Part shown: one piece after another, positions 23,462 to 31,869 of the stretch
How positions within the stretch are numbered: position 1 is the first letter of the stretch
How the letters are laid out: each line of letters starts with the position of its first letter
Assembly: GCF_028617075.1 (NCBI RefSeq)
Contig: NZ_JAQKGV010000021.1
Coordinates: 1 to 40,928 of the forward strand
Direction: 5' to 3'
Length of the DNA stretch: 40,928 bases
Origin: Rubrobacter calidifluminis
Lineage (GTDB): Bacteria; Actinomycetota; Rubrobacteria; Rubrobacterales; Rubrobacteraceae
The notes under the pieces: generated by a model
What the model saw: only the letters and a program-made list of their open reading frames with translations
Databases searched by the model: none
Told to the model about the DNA's origin: nothing
Program-made: the position numbers and the translations under genes

Positions 23462-23605
23462 GGGAGGTACGTCCTCGCCCCCGGTGAGTCACGGCACGGT
23501 GAGCCGCACGGCTTCAAAGAGCCTTAACCAAATTTAACCTCAGGGCTGTTGTCCGGCCGGACGAGTTTTGATAACTTATTCACATCAGGGTTTTGGGTAT
23601 GGGGA

Positions 23606-23642
23606 AAGGGAACTCCGGGAAAGGGAAAGGAGGAGTTCCCTT
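23606..23642 (+). terminator. Rho-independent-like terminator after the phosphatase gene
   Basis: AAGGGAACTCC (23606-23616) pairs perfectly with GGAGTTCCCTT (23632-23642) around a 15-nt purine-rich loop, followed by CTTTTG. It lies in the 257-bp gap before fdhD. A TAAACT box (23674-23679) after it may be the -10 of fdhD, without a good -35. Confidence 0.65.
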
Positions 23643-23718
23643 CTTTTGTATCTCTTTCTCTCGCGACCGGTGTTAAACTCCTCAGCGAGGAGGAAAAAGG
23701 GTCGGAGGCCGCAGGACC

Positions 23719-24579
23719 ATGTTGAGAGAGACCCCGGGCACCGCCCGGCGCACCAGCAAGACGCGCATCAGGCTTCGGAAGGTCGAGGATGGTCGGGTGA
23801 CGTCGAGCCGCGACGTGCTCGCCACCGAGGAGCCGCTGGAGATCCGGGTGCTCTCCGGGGGGGAGCGGAGGACGGTCGCCGTCACCATGCGCACGCCGGG
23901 CGCGGACTTCGAGCTGGCCGCGGGCTTCCTTTTCGCAGAGGGGATCGTCTCCTCGAGGGAGGACATCGAGAAGATGAGCTACTGCCTCTCCTCGGAGGTG
24001 GGCGCCGAGCAGCAGTACAACATCGTCAACGTCACGCTGCGCCCCGGCCTCACGTACGACCCTTCATCCCTCGAGCGCCACTTCTACACCACGAGCGCCT
24101 GCGGTGTGTGCGGCAAGGCGAGCCTGGAGCAGCTCGAGATGCGCGGCTGCCGGGTGCTACCGCCCGGACCGCGGGTCTTTCGGGAGGTGATCTGCAGCCT
24201 CCCCGGCAGGCTGCGCTCGTCGCAGGGCCTTTTCGAGGAGACGGGGGGGCTGCACGCCGCCGCGCTCTTCGACACCGACGGCAACCTGCTCGCGCTGCGG
24301 GAAGACGTAGGAAGGCACAACGCAACCGACAAACTGATAGGCTGGGCCCTGCTCGAAGGCAGGATCCCCCTCTCAGAGGGCATCCTCATGGTCAGCGGAA
24401 GGAGCAGCTTCGAGATCATGCAGAAGGCGCTCGCGGCCGGTGCCCCGATCGTCTGCGCCGTCTCCGCCCCGAGCAGCCTCGCCGTGGACGTCGCCCGCGA
24501 GTTCGACATGACCCTCGTGGGCTTCCTGCGCGAGGGCCGCTTCAACGTCTACTCGGGCTTCGAGCGCATCCTCGCCTAG
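23719..24579 (+). CDS. fdhD: Formate dehydrogenase accessory sulfurtransferase
   Basis: A 286-residue FdhD. The protein passes sulfur from a cysteine desulfurase to the molybdenum cofactor of formate dehydrogenase, which is needed for activity. The active-site pair is in TSACGVCGKASLEQL near residue 130. The cofactor-binding motifs LREDVGRHNATDK near 193-205, SGRSSFEIMQKA near 230-241 and VSAPSSLAVD near 252-261 are all intact. The protein begins at an ATG a short distance after GAGGAGGAAAAAGG. The formate dehydrogenase gene follows 81 bp downstream but has its own TATAAT box. Confidence 0.95.
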   Translation: MLRETPGTARRTSKTRIRLRKVEDGRVTSSRDVLATEEPLEIRVLSGGERRTVAVTMRTPGADFELAAGFLFAEGIVSSREDIEKMSYCLSSEVGAEQQYNIVNVTLRPGLTYDPSSLERHFYTTSACGVCGKASLEQLEMRGCRVLPPGPRVFREVICSLPGRLRSSQGLFEETGGLHAAALFDTDGNLLALREDVGRHNATDKLIGWALLEGRIPLSEGILMVSGRSSFEIMQKALAAGAPIVCAVSAPSSLAVDVAREFDMTLVGFLREGRFNVYSGFERILA

Positions 24580-24615
24580 GGCGCCGGCGCGTGGACATCA
24601 CCGCGCCCGCGGGGA

Positions 24616-24633
24616 TATAATCCGCGCATGTAA
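24616..24633 (+). promoter_or_regulatory. TATAAT box followed by an AUG-UAA start-stop
   Basis: TATAAT at 24616-24621 lies 6 nt before ATG TAA (24628-24633), the same geometry as the leaderless genes in this window. The transcript for formate dehydrogenase could therefore begin with, or very near, a minimal start-stop pair 27 nt before the real GTG. A second AT-rich box, TAATAT, overlaps the stop. Confidence 0.45.
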
Positions 24634-24660
24634 TATAGTGATCTTTCGGGCGGGAAAGGG

Positions 24661-26778
24661 GTGTTCTTCGAGGTGAGCGCTACGGAGACCCGCGAGGAGA
24701 GGGTCGGTCCGGCCGGCACGCGTCTCGGGCACACGATCTGCGGCTTCTGCGGGGTCGGCTGCGGGCTCGAGGTGAAGGTGGAGGGGGGCAGGATCAGCAA
24801 GGTCACGGGCCGCAAGTCCAACCCCTCGAGCAAGGGCGAGGCGTGCATCAAGGGGCGAGAAGGCTGGCGGCACATCTACAGCGAGCGGCGCCTGACGCGC
24901 CCGCTGGTGCGTAAGAACGGCGAACTCGTCCCGGCGAGCTGGGAGGAGGCTTTAGACCTCGTCGCGAGCCGCATGAGCCAGATAAAGGAGGAGAGCGGCG
25001 GGGACGCCTTCGGCCTCTTCAGTTCCTCCCGCTCGACCAACGAGCTCAACTACCTGGCCGGGAAGTTCATCCGGCAGGTGATGGGGGTTAGCAACGTAGA
25101 CTCCTGCAACCGCGCCTGACACGCCGCCAGCGTCACCGGTCTGGTGGCGACGTTCGGAGCGGGGGCCTCCACAACCTCCTACGACGAGTTCGAGGACACC
25201 GACCTCATCGTCTGCTGGGGTTCGAACACCCAGGAGTGCCACCCCATCATCTACAACCACATGCGCCGCGGCGTGAAAAACGGCGCGAAGATGGTCGTCA
25301 TAGACCCGCGCAAGACCGAGCAGGCCAGGAAGGCCGACAGGTGGCTCCGGGTCAACGTCGGCACCGACATCTGCCTGGCGAACGCCATGGGCCATGTAAT
25401 CATCGAGGAGGGTCTCTACGACCGAAAGTTCGTCGAGCGGGCGACCGAGAACTTCGAGGCCTACCGTGAGAAGGTCGCGGGTTACACCCCAGAGTACGCC
25501 GAAGGGGTGACCGGCGTCCCGGCGGAGGAGATCCGCGAGGTCGCCCGGATGTACGCGACGGCGGAGAGGGCGATCCTCAACTGGACGCTCGGCATCACCG
25601 AGCACCACAACGGGGCCCAGGCCGTCTTCGCGCTCATCGCGCTCGGGCTCCTCACCGGGCACGTCGGCCGCTACGGCAGCGGGCTCAACCCGCTGCGCGG
25701 GCAGAACAACGTGCAGGGCGGCGGGGACATGGGGGCCCTGCCGAACCGGCTGGTCGGCGGCTGGAGCTGGGACGACCCGGAGGCCCACCGGCGCTTTCGG
25801 GAGGTATGGGGGGTGCCGCTGCCGCAGAAGGTCGGCAAGAACCAGGCTCAGATGCTCGACGCGATAGAGTGTGGGGAGATCCGGTGCATGTACGTCATCG
25901 GGGAGAACCCCTGCCAGTCCGACGCCGACGAGAACCGTTCCGACCGGCTCTTCCGGGGCCTGGACTTCCTGGTGGTGCAGGACATCTTCCTCACCAAGAC
26001 CGCTCGTCTGGCGGACGTGGTGCTCCCGGCGGCGGCGAGCTGGTGCGAGACGGAGGGCACCTTCATCAACAGCGAGCGCAGGGTGCAGCGGGTGCACAAG
26101 ATCGTCGACCCGCCCGGCGAGGCGCGGGCGGACGAGTGGATCCTGCAGGACGTGGCCAACCGGCTCGGGGCGAACTGGCACTACGAGAGCGCCGAGGACA
26201 TCTGGGACGAGATCCGACTCCTCGCCCCCAACTTCAGCGGGATGAGCTACGAGCTGCTGGAGCGCTACGACGGCATCCAGTGGCCCTACACCGGGAGCGA
26301 GGAGTACGACGGACGTCCGGGCACGAAGTTCCTCCACGCCCGGCTGTGGGACGAGGAGGTGGAAAAGCGGGCTCCCTTCACCCCGGTCGACCACGAGGGC
26401 CCGGTCGAGCCCCCGGACGAGGAGTACCCGTTCCAGCTCACCACCGGCAGACGCCTCGCCTTCCACAACACCGGCACGATGACCCGGAGCTACAAGAAGG
26501 TCAAGGACCCGGAGGAGCTCCTGGAGATAAGCCCCGAGGACGCCCGCGCCCTCGGCGTCTCCGACGGGGACTTCGTGCGGGTGAGCTCGCGGAGGGGCAC
26601 CGTCCCGAGGGTGAAGGCCCGGGTGACCGACCGGGTGAGCCGGGGGCTCGTGTTTCTGGGTTTCAGCTTCGCGGATCAGGTCCCGACCAACGTGCTCACG
26701 ATAAACGCGGTCGACCCGCAGTCGGGGACGGCCGAGCTCAAGGCCTGCGCGGTCCGGGTGGAGCCCGCTGAGGGTTGA
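24661..26778 (+). CDS. fdhF: Formate dehydrogenase, alpha subunit, selenocysteine-containing
   Basis: A single 705-residue gene with an in-frame TGA at 25117-25119 read as selenocysteine at residue 153. It oxidises formate to CO2 at a molybdenum or tungsten bis-MGD centre. The N-terminal [4Fe-4S] ligands are C27, C30, C34 and C62. The TGA lies in SCNRA-U-HAASV, aligned with the E. coli FdhF Sec140 context ARVUHGPSV. Downstream are GSNTQECHP, LRGQNNVQGGGDMG, the cofactor-binding MYVIGENP, and a C-terminal molydopterin-dinucleotide-binding domain with TTGRRLAFHNTGTMTRS. The length matches FdhF (715). No electron-transfer subunit is encoded beside it. The GTG at 24661 is preceded by GGGAAAGGG; a GTG at 24673 is an alternative. 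The two halves would be mis-called as separate genes if the TGA were taken as a stop. Confidence 0.9.
25117..25148 (+). promoter_or_regulatory. SECIS-like hairpin directing selenocysteine insertion
   Basis: After the TGA, GTCACC (25132-25137) and GGTGGC (25143-25148) form a 6-bp stem (one G-U pair) around the loop GGTCT. The loop begins 18 nt after the TGA, the same distance and loop sequence I recall for E. coli fdhF. Part of this conservation also reflects the Gly-Leu codons. Confidence 0.75.
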
Positions 26779-26782
26779 GGGA

Positions 26783-26817
26783 GGAAAAGGGGGCGGGGCC
26801 TCCCCGCCCCCTTTTCC
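26783..26817. terminator. Bidirectional intrinsic terminator between formate dehydrogenase and acs
   Basis: A perfect 16-bp stem (GGAAAAGGGGGCGGGG and its complement) closes a 3-nt loop. It is flanked by A-tract and T-tract ends within the stem, so it works on either strand. It lies in the 52-bp gap between convergent genes, which fits a shared terminator. Confidence 0.9.
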
Positions 26818-26830
26818 GTTTCGGAGCCCC

Positions 26831-28789
26831 TCAGGTCTGGCTGTTGGCCTGTCTGCGCAGCTCCTCCACCACGTCCGGGTCGGCGAGCGTGGTGGTATCC
26901 CCGAAGTCCGTTGAGCCCTGGGCGACGGCGCGCAGGATGCGGCGCATGATCTTGCCGCTTCGCGTCTTCGGGAGGGCGCTGGTGAAGACCATGTCGTCGG
27001 GGGTGGCGATCGGACCTATCACCTCGCGGACGTGCCGGCGCAGCTCCTGCTTGAGCTCGTCGGAGCCCTCCAGATCACCCTCGAGCGTGACGTAGGCGAA
27101 GATCGCCTGTCCCTTCTGCTCGTCGGGACGCCCGACGACGGCGGCCTCGGAGACCTTCTCATGGGAGACCAGCGCGCTCTCGACCTCCCAGGTGGAGATG
27201 CGGTGCCCGCTGACGTTTATGACGTCGTCGACGCGGCCGATGATCCAGTAGTAGCCGTCTTCGTCGCGCTTGGCCCCATCTCCGGCGAAGTACACCCCCG
27301 GGAAGCGCGACCAGTAGGTCTCCTGGTAGCGCTGCGGGTCCTTGTACAGGGTGCGCAGCATCCCCGGCCAGGGACGGGTGAGGACCAGATAACCGCCGCC
27401 GGAACCTTCTATCGGTCGTCCCTCCTCATTGTAGATGTCGGCTCCTATGCCGGGGAAAGGCCTGGTCGCGCTACCGGGCTTGGTGGTTGTGATGCCGGGC
27501 AGCGGGGTGATCATGTGCCCGCCGGTCTCCGTCTGCCACCAGGTGTCCACGATCGGGCAGCGCCCGCCGCCGACGAACTCGTGGAACCAGACCCAGGCCC
27601 GCGGGTTGATCGGCTCACCCACCGTCCCGAGCAGCCTCAGAGAAGAAAGATCGTGCTTCTCGGGCCACTGCCTGCCCTCTTTCATCAGCGAGCGGATCGT
27701 AGTCGGGGAGGTGTAGCAGATCGTCACCCCGTACTTCTCGACTATCTCCCAGTAACGGTCCGGCGCCGGGTAGGTGGGCGTACCCTCGAACATCAGGCTC
27801 GTCGCCCCGTTGGCGAGCGGGCCATAGACGATGTACGAGTGCCCGGTGACCCAGCCGATGTCCGCCGTGCACCAGTAGACGTCGTCGTCCTTTATGTCCA
27901 TCACCCACTTGGTGGTGGCGTAGACGAAGGTGAGATATCCGCCCGTGGTGTGCACGATCCCCTTAGGACGCCCGGTCGAGCCGGAGGAGTAGAGGATGAA
28001 GAGCAGATCCTCCGCATCCATCTCCTCCGCCGGGCACTCGGGGTCGGCTTCGGCCATGAGCTCGTGGTACCAGAGATCCCGCCCCTCCTGCATAGGAACC
28101 TCGTCCCCGGTGCGTCGTACGACGATCATGTGCTCGACCGACGGGGCATCCTCGAGGGCTTTGTCCGCGTTCTCCTTCAGCGGAACCCTCTTGCCGCCCC
28201 GTCGCCCGGCGTCGGCGGTGATGACTACCTTGGCCTCGCAGTCGTTGATCCTGCCGCGCAGCGAGTTGGCCGAGAACCCGCCGAAGACCACCGAATGCGG
28301 GGCGCCGATGCGGGCGCAGGCGAGCATGGCGACCGGGAGCTCGGGGATCATCGGCATGTAGATGGCGACCGTATCACCCTTCCCGACCCCCAGGCTCCTG
28401 AGCACGTTGGCAAACTTCTTCACCTCGGCGAGAAGCTCGGAATAGGTGAGCGCGCGTCCCTCCTCGCCGGGCTCGTCCGGCTCCCAGACTATCGCCCGCT
28501 TGTCCCCCCGGCCCTGCTCGACCTGGTAGTCGAGACAGTTGTACGAGACGTTGAGCCTGCCCCCGACGAACCACTTGTAGAAGGGCGCCTCCGAGTCGTC
28601 GAGGACTTTGTCCCACTCTTTGAACCAGTGCAGCTCGCGGGCGAACCCCGCCCAGAAGCCCTCCGGATCGCGCTCGGCCCGCTCGTAGACCGACGGGTCG
28701 CTGACGTTGGCCCGCGCGGCGAACTCCTCCGGCGGCGGGAAGGTCCTCCTCTCCTCCAGTAACGCCTCGATGGTCTTCTCTTCTGTCAT
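26831..28789 (-). CDS. acs: Acetyl-coenzyme A synthetase
   Basis: A 652-residue AMP-forming ligase of the normal Acs length, converting acetate, ATP and CoA to acetyl-CoA. The N-terminus carries the ACAS_N segment with [16 protein letters not shown]. The P-loop-like [11 protein letters not shown] lies near 270-280, [10 protein letters not shown] near 414-423, [16 protein letters not shown] near 525-540, and the acetylation-site lysine at about K613 in [10 protein letters not shown]. All core motifs are intact. The ATG is preceded by AAAGGAGG 8 nt away. The acetate permease gene lies 69 bp upstream on the same strand, indicating acetate uptake and activation. A possible own promoter (TTAAGT-16 nt-TAAGAT) is in that gap. 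Confidence 0.96.
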   Translation of the reverse strand: MTEEKTIEALLEERRTFPPPEEFAARANVSDPSVYERAERDPEGFWAGFARELHWFKEWDKVLDDSEAPFYKWFVGGRLNVSYNCLDYQVEQGRGDKRAIVWEPDEPGEEGRALTYSELLAEVKKFANVLRSLGVGKGDTVAIYMPMIPELPVAMLACARIGAPHSVVFGGFSANSLRGRINDCEAKVVITADAGRRGGKRVPLKENADKALEDAPSVEHMIVVRRTGDEVPMQEGRDLWYHELMAEADPECPAEEMDAEDLLFILYSSGSTGRPKGIVHTTGGYLTFVYATTKWVMDIKDDDVYWCTADIGWVTGHSYIVYGPLANGATSLMFEGTPTYPAPDRYWEIVEKYGVTICYTSPTTIRSLMKEGRQWPEKHDLSSLRLLGTVGEPINPRAWVWFHEFVGGGRCPIVDTWWQTETGGHMITPLPGITTTKPGSATRPFPGIGADIYNEEGRPIEGSGGGYLVLTRPWPGMLRTLYKDPQRYQETYWSRFPGVYFAGDGAKRDEDGYYWIIGRVDDVINVSGHRISTWEVESALVSHEKVSEAAVVGRPDEQKGQAIFAYVTLEGDLEGSDELKQELRRHVREVIGPIATPDDMVFTSALPKTRSGKIMRRILRAVAQGSTDFGDTTTLADPDVVEELRRQANSQT

Positions 28790-28858
28790 CTCCGGCTCCT
28801 CCTTTCTCTACCGGTCCATCTTACCCCACCGCCAGAACCACTTAACTGCACCTCCGGC

Positions 28859-29515
28859 TCAGGCCCGGGGTCCCACGGGCAACACCACCCGTCCGGAGAC
28901 GGAGTTGATCACCCCGGCCGCCGAGGTGTACCAGGCCGCTATCGCCGTGAGAAGCCCCACGTACCCGCCGACCTTGGAGATGCCGGCCGAGCCCGCGAGT
29001 TCCCCTATGCCGAGCAGGAAGAAGGTTATGGCAAGCAGCAAAAACACCACCATCACCGCGTTGGTCACCCGCATGGAACCGAAGAACATGTACGCGGTGA
29101 AGATGCCCCACGCTATGAGGAACCACCCCACCACCGAAGAGAGATCCGAGGCCGGTATCCTGCCAGCGTAGAAAGTCTCGAGCGCAGCGAATGCGATCCA
29201 AAACGCTCCGTAAGAACTGAACGCTGTGGCTCCGAAGGTGTTGTTGTTCCTGAACTCCCACATCCCGGCCAGAAGCTGCCCTAATCCCCCGTAGAAGAGC
29301 GCGAGCGGCAGAACGACCTGCACCCCGGCGGAAGGCAAAAGCCCCGCGTTGACGAGGCTGAGCAAAAACGTCGTGAGCGCGAACGCCGCGAGCCCGAGCG
29401 GCGCGGGGTCACCGATCGGAGCCGCCGGCGGATTCTCCCGCGCCGTGCGCCCCGCCGTCTCGTCCCGCACCATCTTCCTTATCTCTTCACGCAGCTCTGG
29501 ATCTACCTGAGCCAT
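28859..29515 (-). CDS. Acetate/succinate permease, GPR1/FUN34/YaaH (SatP) family
   Basis: A 218-residue inner-membrane protein with six hydrophobic segments after a 38-residue hydrophilic tail. The family signature NPAPLGL appears as GDPAPLGLAAFALTTF near residue 36. GMWEFRNNNTFGATAFSSYGAFW near 85-107 is the strongest match to SatP proteins. SatP homologues move acetate or acetic acid and succinate across the membrane. Its position directly upstream of acs supports an acetate role. The start ATG is about 120 nt downstream of two TATAAT boxes on the minus strand, giving a conventional leader. Confidence 0.88.
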   Translation of the reverse strand: MAQVDPELREEIRKMVRDETAGRTARENPPAAPIGDPAPLGLAAFALTTFLLSLVNAGLLPSAGVQVVLPLALFYGGLGQLLAGMWEFRNNNTFGATAFSSYGAFWIAFAALETFYAGRIPASDLSSVVGWFLIAWGIFTAYMFFGSMRVTNAVMVVFLLLAITFFLLGIGELAGSAGISKVGGYVGLLTAIAAWYTSAAGVINSVSGRVVLPVGPRA

Positions 29516-29639
29516 CCGCTACTCCTCCCTCCCGGAAAACAAGAAAATGCCCCGCAACAAGCCCGTACAGGCATGGTCTTCCTCTCCTAGAGAACGCCTC
29601 CTTTCTCGAGAAGCCCCTTGTGCTACCCACCAGAGGTGG

Positions 29640-29653
29640 ATTATAGCATTATA
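29640..29653 (-). promoter_or_regulatory. Tandem -10 boxes of the acetate permease/acs promoter
   Basis: On the minus strand two TATAAT hexamers (29653-29648 and 29645-29640) stand in a row. No good -35 is seen 17 nt upstream of the first; instead the 21-bp palindrome occupies that region, suggesting an activator-dependent promoter. Confidence 0.6.
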
Positions 29654-29670
29654 TGCGACTGCAGACCAGC

Positions 29671-29691
29671 GTTTGTCACATTGTGCGAAAC
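29671..29691. promoter_or_regulatory. 21-bp palindromic operator candidate upstream of acetate genes
   Basis: The sequence has the form GTTT-N2-CACA-N-TGTG-N2-AAAC with all arm positions symmetric. Its centre (29681) is about 40 nt upstream of the start predicted from the -10 at 29648-29653, the usual spacing for class II activators of the CRP/FNR type. The half-site differs from the CRP consensus. Confidence 0.55.
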
Positions 29692-29709
29692 TTTTCCTGC
29701 GAAAAGACG

Positions 29710-29734
29710 AACCCGGGCCGGTCAGGCCCGGGTT
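29710..29734. terminator. Hairpin terminator downstream of the OsmC gene
   Basis: AACCCGGGCC (29710-29719) pairs perfectly with GGCCCGGGTT (29725-29734) around a 5-nt loop. The plus strand continues with TTTGG, and the minus strand with CGTCTTTTCG. It most likely ends the minus-strand OsmC transcript and shields the acetate promoter. Confidence 0.75.
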
Positions 29735-29766
29735 TTTGGAGGAGCTGGCTCTTCCTTATCTACGGA

Positions 29767-30204
29767 TCAGGCCAGAGAGGCGTTCAGGGTTATCTCGACG
29801 TTGTTTCTGAGGGCGTTGGAGACCGGGCAACCCTGTTCGGCCTTCTCTGCGGCCTCCCTGAATCCGGCTTCGTCCAGCCCCGGCACGCGGCCGCGCACCT
29901 CAAGGACGGAGGAGGTGATCTTGAGCTGTCCCATGTCGAAGGTGACCTCGGCGCTGACTTCGAGCTCTTCGGGTTCGTGTCCGCTCTCGGAGAGGACGTT
30001 GGAGAGGGCCATCGCGTAGCAGCCGGCGTGGGCGGCGGCGATGAGCTCCTCCGGGGAGGTCTTCCCGTCGGGATCACCGGTGCGGGCGGGGAAACTGATC
30101 TGTGCATCGCTGAGAGCGCCGCTGCTCGCCAGGTTCAGGCTCCCGGAACCTCCGGTCAGGCTTCCTCTCCATCTGACCTCCGCGCGCCGTTGTGCAGAGG
30201 GCAT
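29767..30204 (-). CDS. OsmC family peroxiredoxin (organic hydroperoxide resistance)
   Basis: A 145-residue thiol peroxidase of normal OsmC length. The two redox cysteines are at C62 in HAGCYAMAL and about C126 in QGCPVSNAL, with Glu in SPEELIAAAH. It reduces organic hydroperoxides in the cytoplasm with dihydrolipoyl or other thiols. The OsmC subgroup is favoured over Ohr by SFPARTGDPDGKTSPEEL, but this is not certain. An ATG with GGAGGTGGAG immediately upstream sets the start. The cysteine hydrolase gene ends 84 bp upstream on the same strand. Confidence 0.9.
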   Translation of the reverse strand: MPSAQRRAEVRWRGSLTGGSGSLNLASSGALSDAQISFPARTGDPDGKTSPEELIAAAHAGCYAMALSNVLSESGHEPEELEVSAEVTFDMGQLKITSSVLEVRGRVPGLDEAGFREAAEKAEQGCPVSNALRNNVEITLNASLA

Positions 30205-30288
30205 ACTCCACCTCCGTTCATCGTATCTTCCAGGTGAGCCTCATATACCCGCTCTCGTATGCAGCTAACCGCACCCGCGGATGACCGA

Positions 30289-30894
30289 TCACGCCACCTC
30301 TATGCCCCGGCTCCGTGTGACGGTGCCGGCGAAGAGGAAGGCCGTCTGGCGCAGGGAGGACTCCAGGTCGAACGGGTCGAGCGCGGAGACCGCGTCGCGG
30401 GGCAGCACCACCTCGAACCAGCGCAGGGCAGCACTCGCCGCGGTGTAGTGCACGCAGATGTTGGCCACGGTACCGCAGACGATCAGGGTCTTCGTATCCC
30501 ACAGACGCAGGAAGTGCTCCAGGTGGGTGCCGTAGAAGGCGTCGTAGCGGACCTTGCGGATCACGAGCTCACCCTCGCGCGGGGAGAGTTCGTCCACAAT
30601 CCGCCATCCCCAGGAACCCTCGCGGGCGTGCTCGCCCCAGATCTCCCACTCCGGGTCACCCTCGGCGTGGGTATCCTGGGTGAAGACGACCTTCATACCG
30701 GAGTCCCTGGCCACCTCGAGCAGGTGGTGTATGGCGGGGATCGTCCCTTCGGCGTCCGGGACCCTGAGCGCTCCCCCCTCCTTCACGAAATCGTTCTGCA
30801 TGTCGACGACGACGAGGGCGGTGCGCGAGGGGTCCACCCGCACGCTCTCCCTGACCTCGTACTCCGGGACCACGACCTCTCTGCGGCCGGACAT
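30289..30894 (-). CDS. Isochorismatase-like cysteine hydrolase
   Basis: A 201-residue hydrolase of the nicotinamidase/isochorismatase fold. The catalytic triad is visible: D31 in VVVDMQNDF, K114 in IRKVRYDAFYGT and C147 in GTVANICVH. These enzymes cleave amides or related bonds (nicotinamide, carbamoylsarcosine, N-carbamoyl or peroxyureidoacrylate compounds). The residues that would distinguish nicotinamidase (metal-binding His/Asp cluster) are not clearly present, so the substrate is open. The ATG has GGAGG 7 nt upstream. It lies 39 bp downstream of the EamA permease and may be co-transcribed with it. Confidence 0.88.
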   Translation of the reverse strand: MSGRREVVVPEYEVRESVRVDPSRTALVVVDMQNDFVKEGGALRVPDAEGTIPAIHHLLEVARDSGMKVVFTQDTHAEGDPEWEIWGEHAREGSWGWRIVDELSPREGELVIRKVRYDAFYGTHLEHFLRLWDTKTLIVCGTVANICVHYTAASAALRWFEVVLPRDAVSALDPFDLESSLRQTAFLFAGTVTRSRGIEVA

Positions 30895-30933
30895 CTTCAG
30901 ACCTCCTCGCTCTCTCCTTCCCGGCAGGAAATT

Positions 30934-31812
30934 TTATACGGGATCGGGGGGCAGCCCCTTCTTCGCCCTCCTGCGGGTGAGGAGAGGCAGTATCTCACCC
31001 AGAAAGAGCGCCGAGAGGATGAGGGCGGCCCCCGCCATCTGCACCGCGTCCAGCCGGTCGCCAGCGAGCCAGTAGCCGAAGAGCGCGGCGAAGACCGGCT
31101 CCATCGTCAGGATCACCGCCGCGCGGGCCGCGGGCAGGCGCTGCTGGACGAACGTCTGGGCCCAGAAGGCGGCGGCGGAGGCCAAAAGACCGGTGACGAT
31201 CAGGGCCATCCAGACGCTGCGCGGTGGGAAGGAGACACCGCCCGAGAAAAGCCAGACCCCGGTGAAAAGGAGCGCCATCACGGAGGTCTCCACCGAGGCG
31301 AACCCCAGCGCGTCGTGCCCCGAGGCGTATCGGGAGAGCAGGGCTATCTGCAGCCCCAGGGCGGCCGCACAGAGCAGGGTGAGCAGGTCGCCCAGGTTTA
31401 CGCCGTCGGGACTCCCACCGGCAAGCAGCACCATCCCGGCGAAGCTCAGGATGACGGCGGCGAGCACGGGGCGGGAGATGCGCACCCCGAAGAGGAGGCG
31501 GTCCGAGAGCGGGGCGAACACGACGAACATCCCTGTGATAAGCCCGGAGTTCGTCGGGGTGGTGTACAGCAGGCCGAGCGTCTGGAAGAGGTAGCCCACG
31601 GCCAGCACCAACCCCACACCAGCCCCCGCGACGAGCGTTCCACGGGTGATGCGCCGCAGGGTGAAGGGGACGAGGGCGCAGGCGGCGAGCAGGAAACGGG
31701 CCGCGAGGAACGGTATGACGCCGTAGGCGGAGATCGCGTCCTGCACGACCACGAAGGTCCACCCCCACACAGCCGTCACACCGAGCAGGACGATGGTATA
31801 CAGGAGCCTCAC
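30934..31812 (-). CDS. EamA/DMT superfamily permease
   Basis: A 292-residue integral membrane protein with about ten hydrophobic segments in two repeated EamA halves. The first begins LGVTAVWGWTFVVV and the second LLTLLCAAALGLQIALL. The motif MEPVFAALFGYWLAGDRL in the ninth helix region is typical of the family. Substrates are usually amino acids, nucleobases or metabolites being exported; none can be named here. I place the start at GTG 31812 because a TACAAT box ends 8 nt before it and no ribosome site is present, which indicates a leaderless transcript. A TTG three codons earlier would fall inside that spacing. Confidence 0.88.
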   Translation of the reverse strand: MRLLYTIVLLGVTAVWGWTFVVVQDAISAYGVIPFLAARFLLAACALVPFTLRRITRGTLVAGAGVGLVLAVGYLFQTLGLLYTTPTNSGLITGMFVVFAPLSDRLLFGVRISRPVLAAVILSFAGMVLLAGGSPDGVNLGDLLTLLCAAALGLQIALLSRYASGHDALGFASVETSVMALLFTGVWLFSGGVSFPPRSVWMALIVTGLLASAAAFWAQTFVQQRLPAARAAVILTMEPVFAALFGYWLAGDRLDAVQMAGAALILSALFLGEILPLLTRRRAKKGLPPDPV

Positions 31813-31820
31813 GAGGGACA

Positions 31821-31861
31821 ATTGTAGCGCGGCCGGAAGCCACGGCTTCTTATTGTAATAT
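31821..31861. promoter_or_regulatory. Divergent leaderless promoters with a shared palindrome
   Basis: A minus-strand TACAAT (31826-31821) lies 8 nt before the EamA GTG, and a plus-strand TAATAT (31856-31861) lies 8 nt before the phosphodiesterase GTG. Between them GAAGCC-AC-GGCTTC (31836-31849) covers the -35 position of both promoters, so one bound protein could control both genes. Confidence 0.55.
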
Positions 31862-31869
31862 TAGGGCTC

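Noticed and set aside
24581-24590. Perfect 10-bp palindrome GCGCCGGCGC after fdhD
   Set aside because: At this base composition such short GC palindromes are frequent, and no T-run or spacing to a promoter supports a function.
25117-25119. Premature stop making the formate dehydrogenase a pseudogene
   Set aside because: Both sides are in the same frame and intact, and the codon falls exactly at the catalytic Sec/Cys position with a SECIS-like hairpin after it. Selenocysteine explains it better than decay.
27032-28762. 576-codon open frame antisense to acs
   Set aside because: Acetyl-CoA synthetase on the other strand has every motif. The antisense product has only low-complexity Asp/Val/Gly-rich sequence.
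29547-29810. Short plus-strand frame in the acetate promoter region
   Set aside because: It crosses the palindrome, the terminator and the end of the OsmC gene and has no ribosome site.
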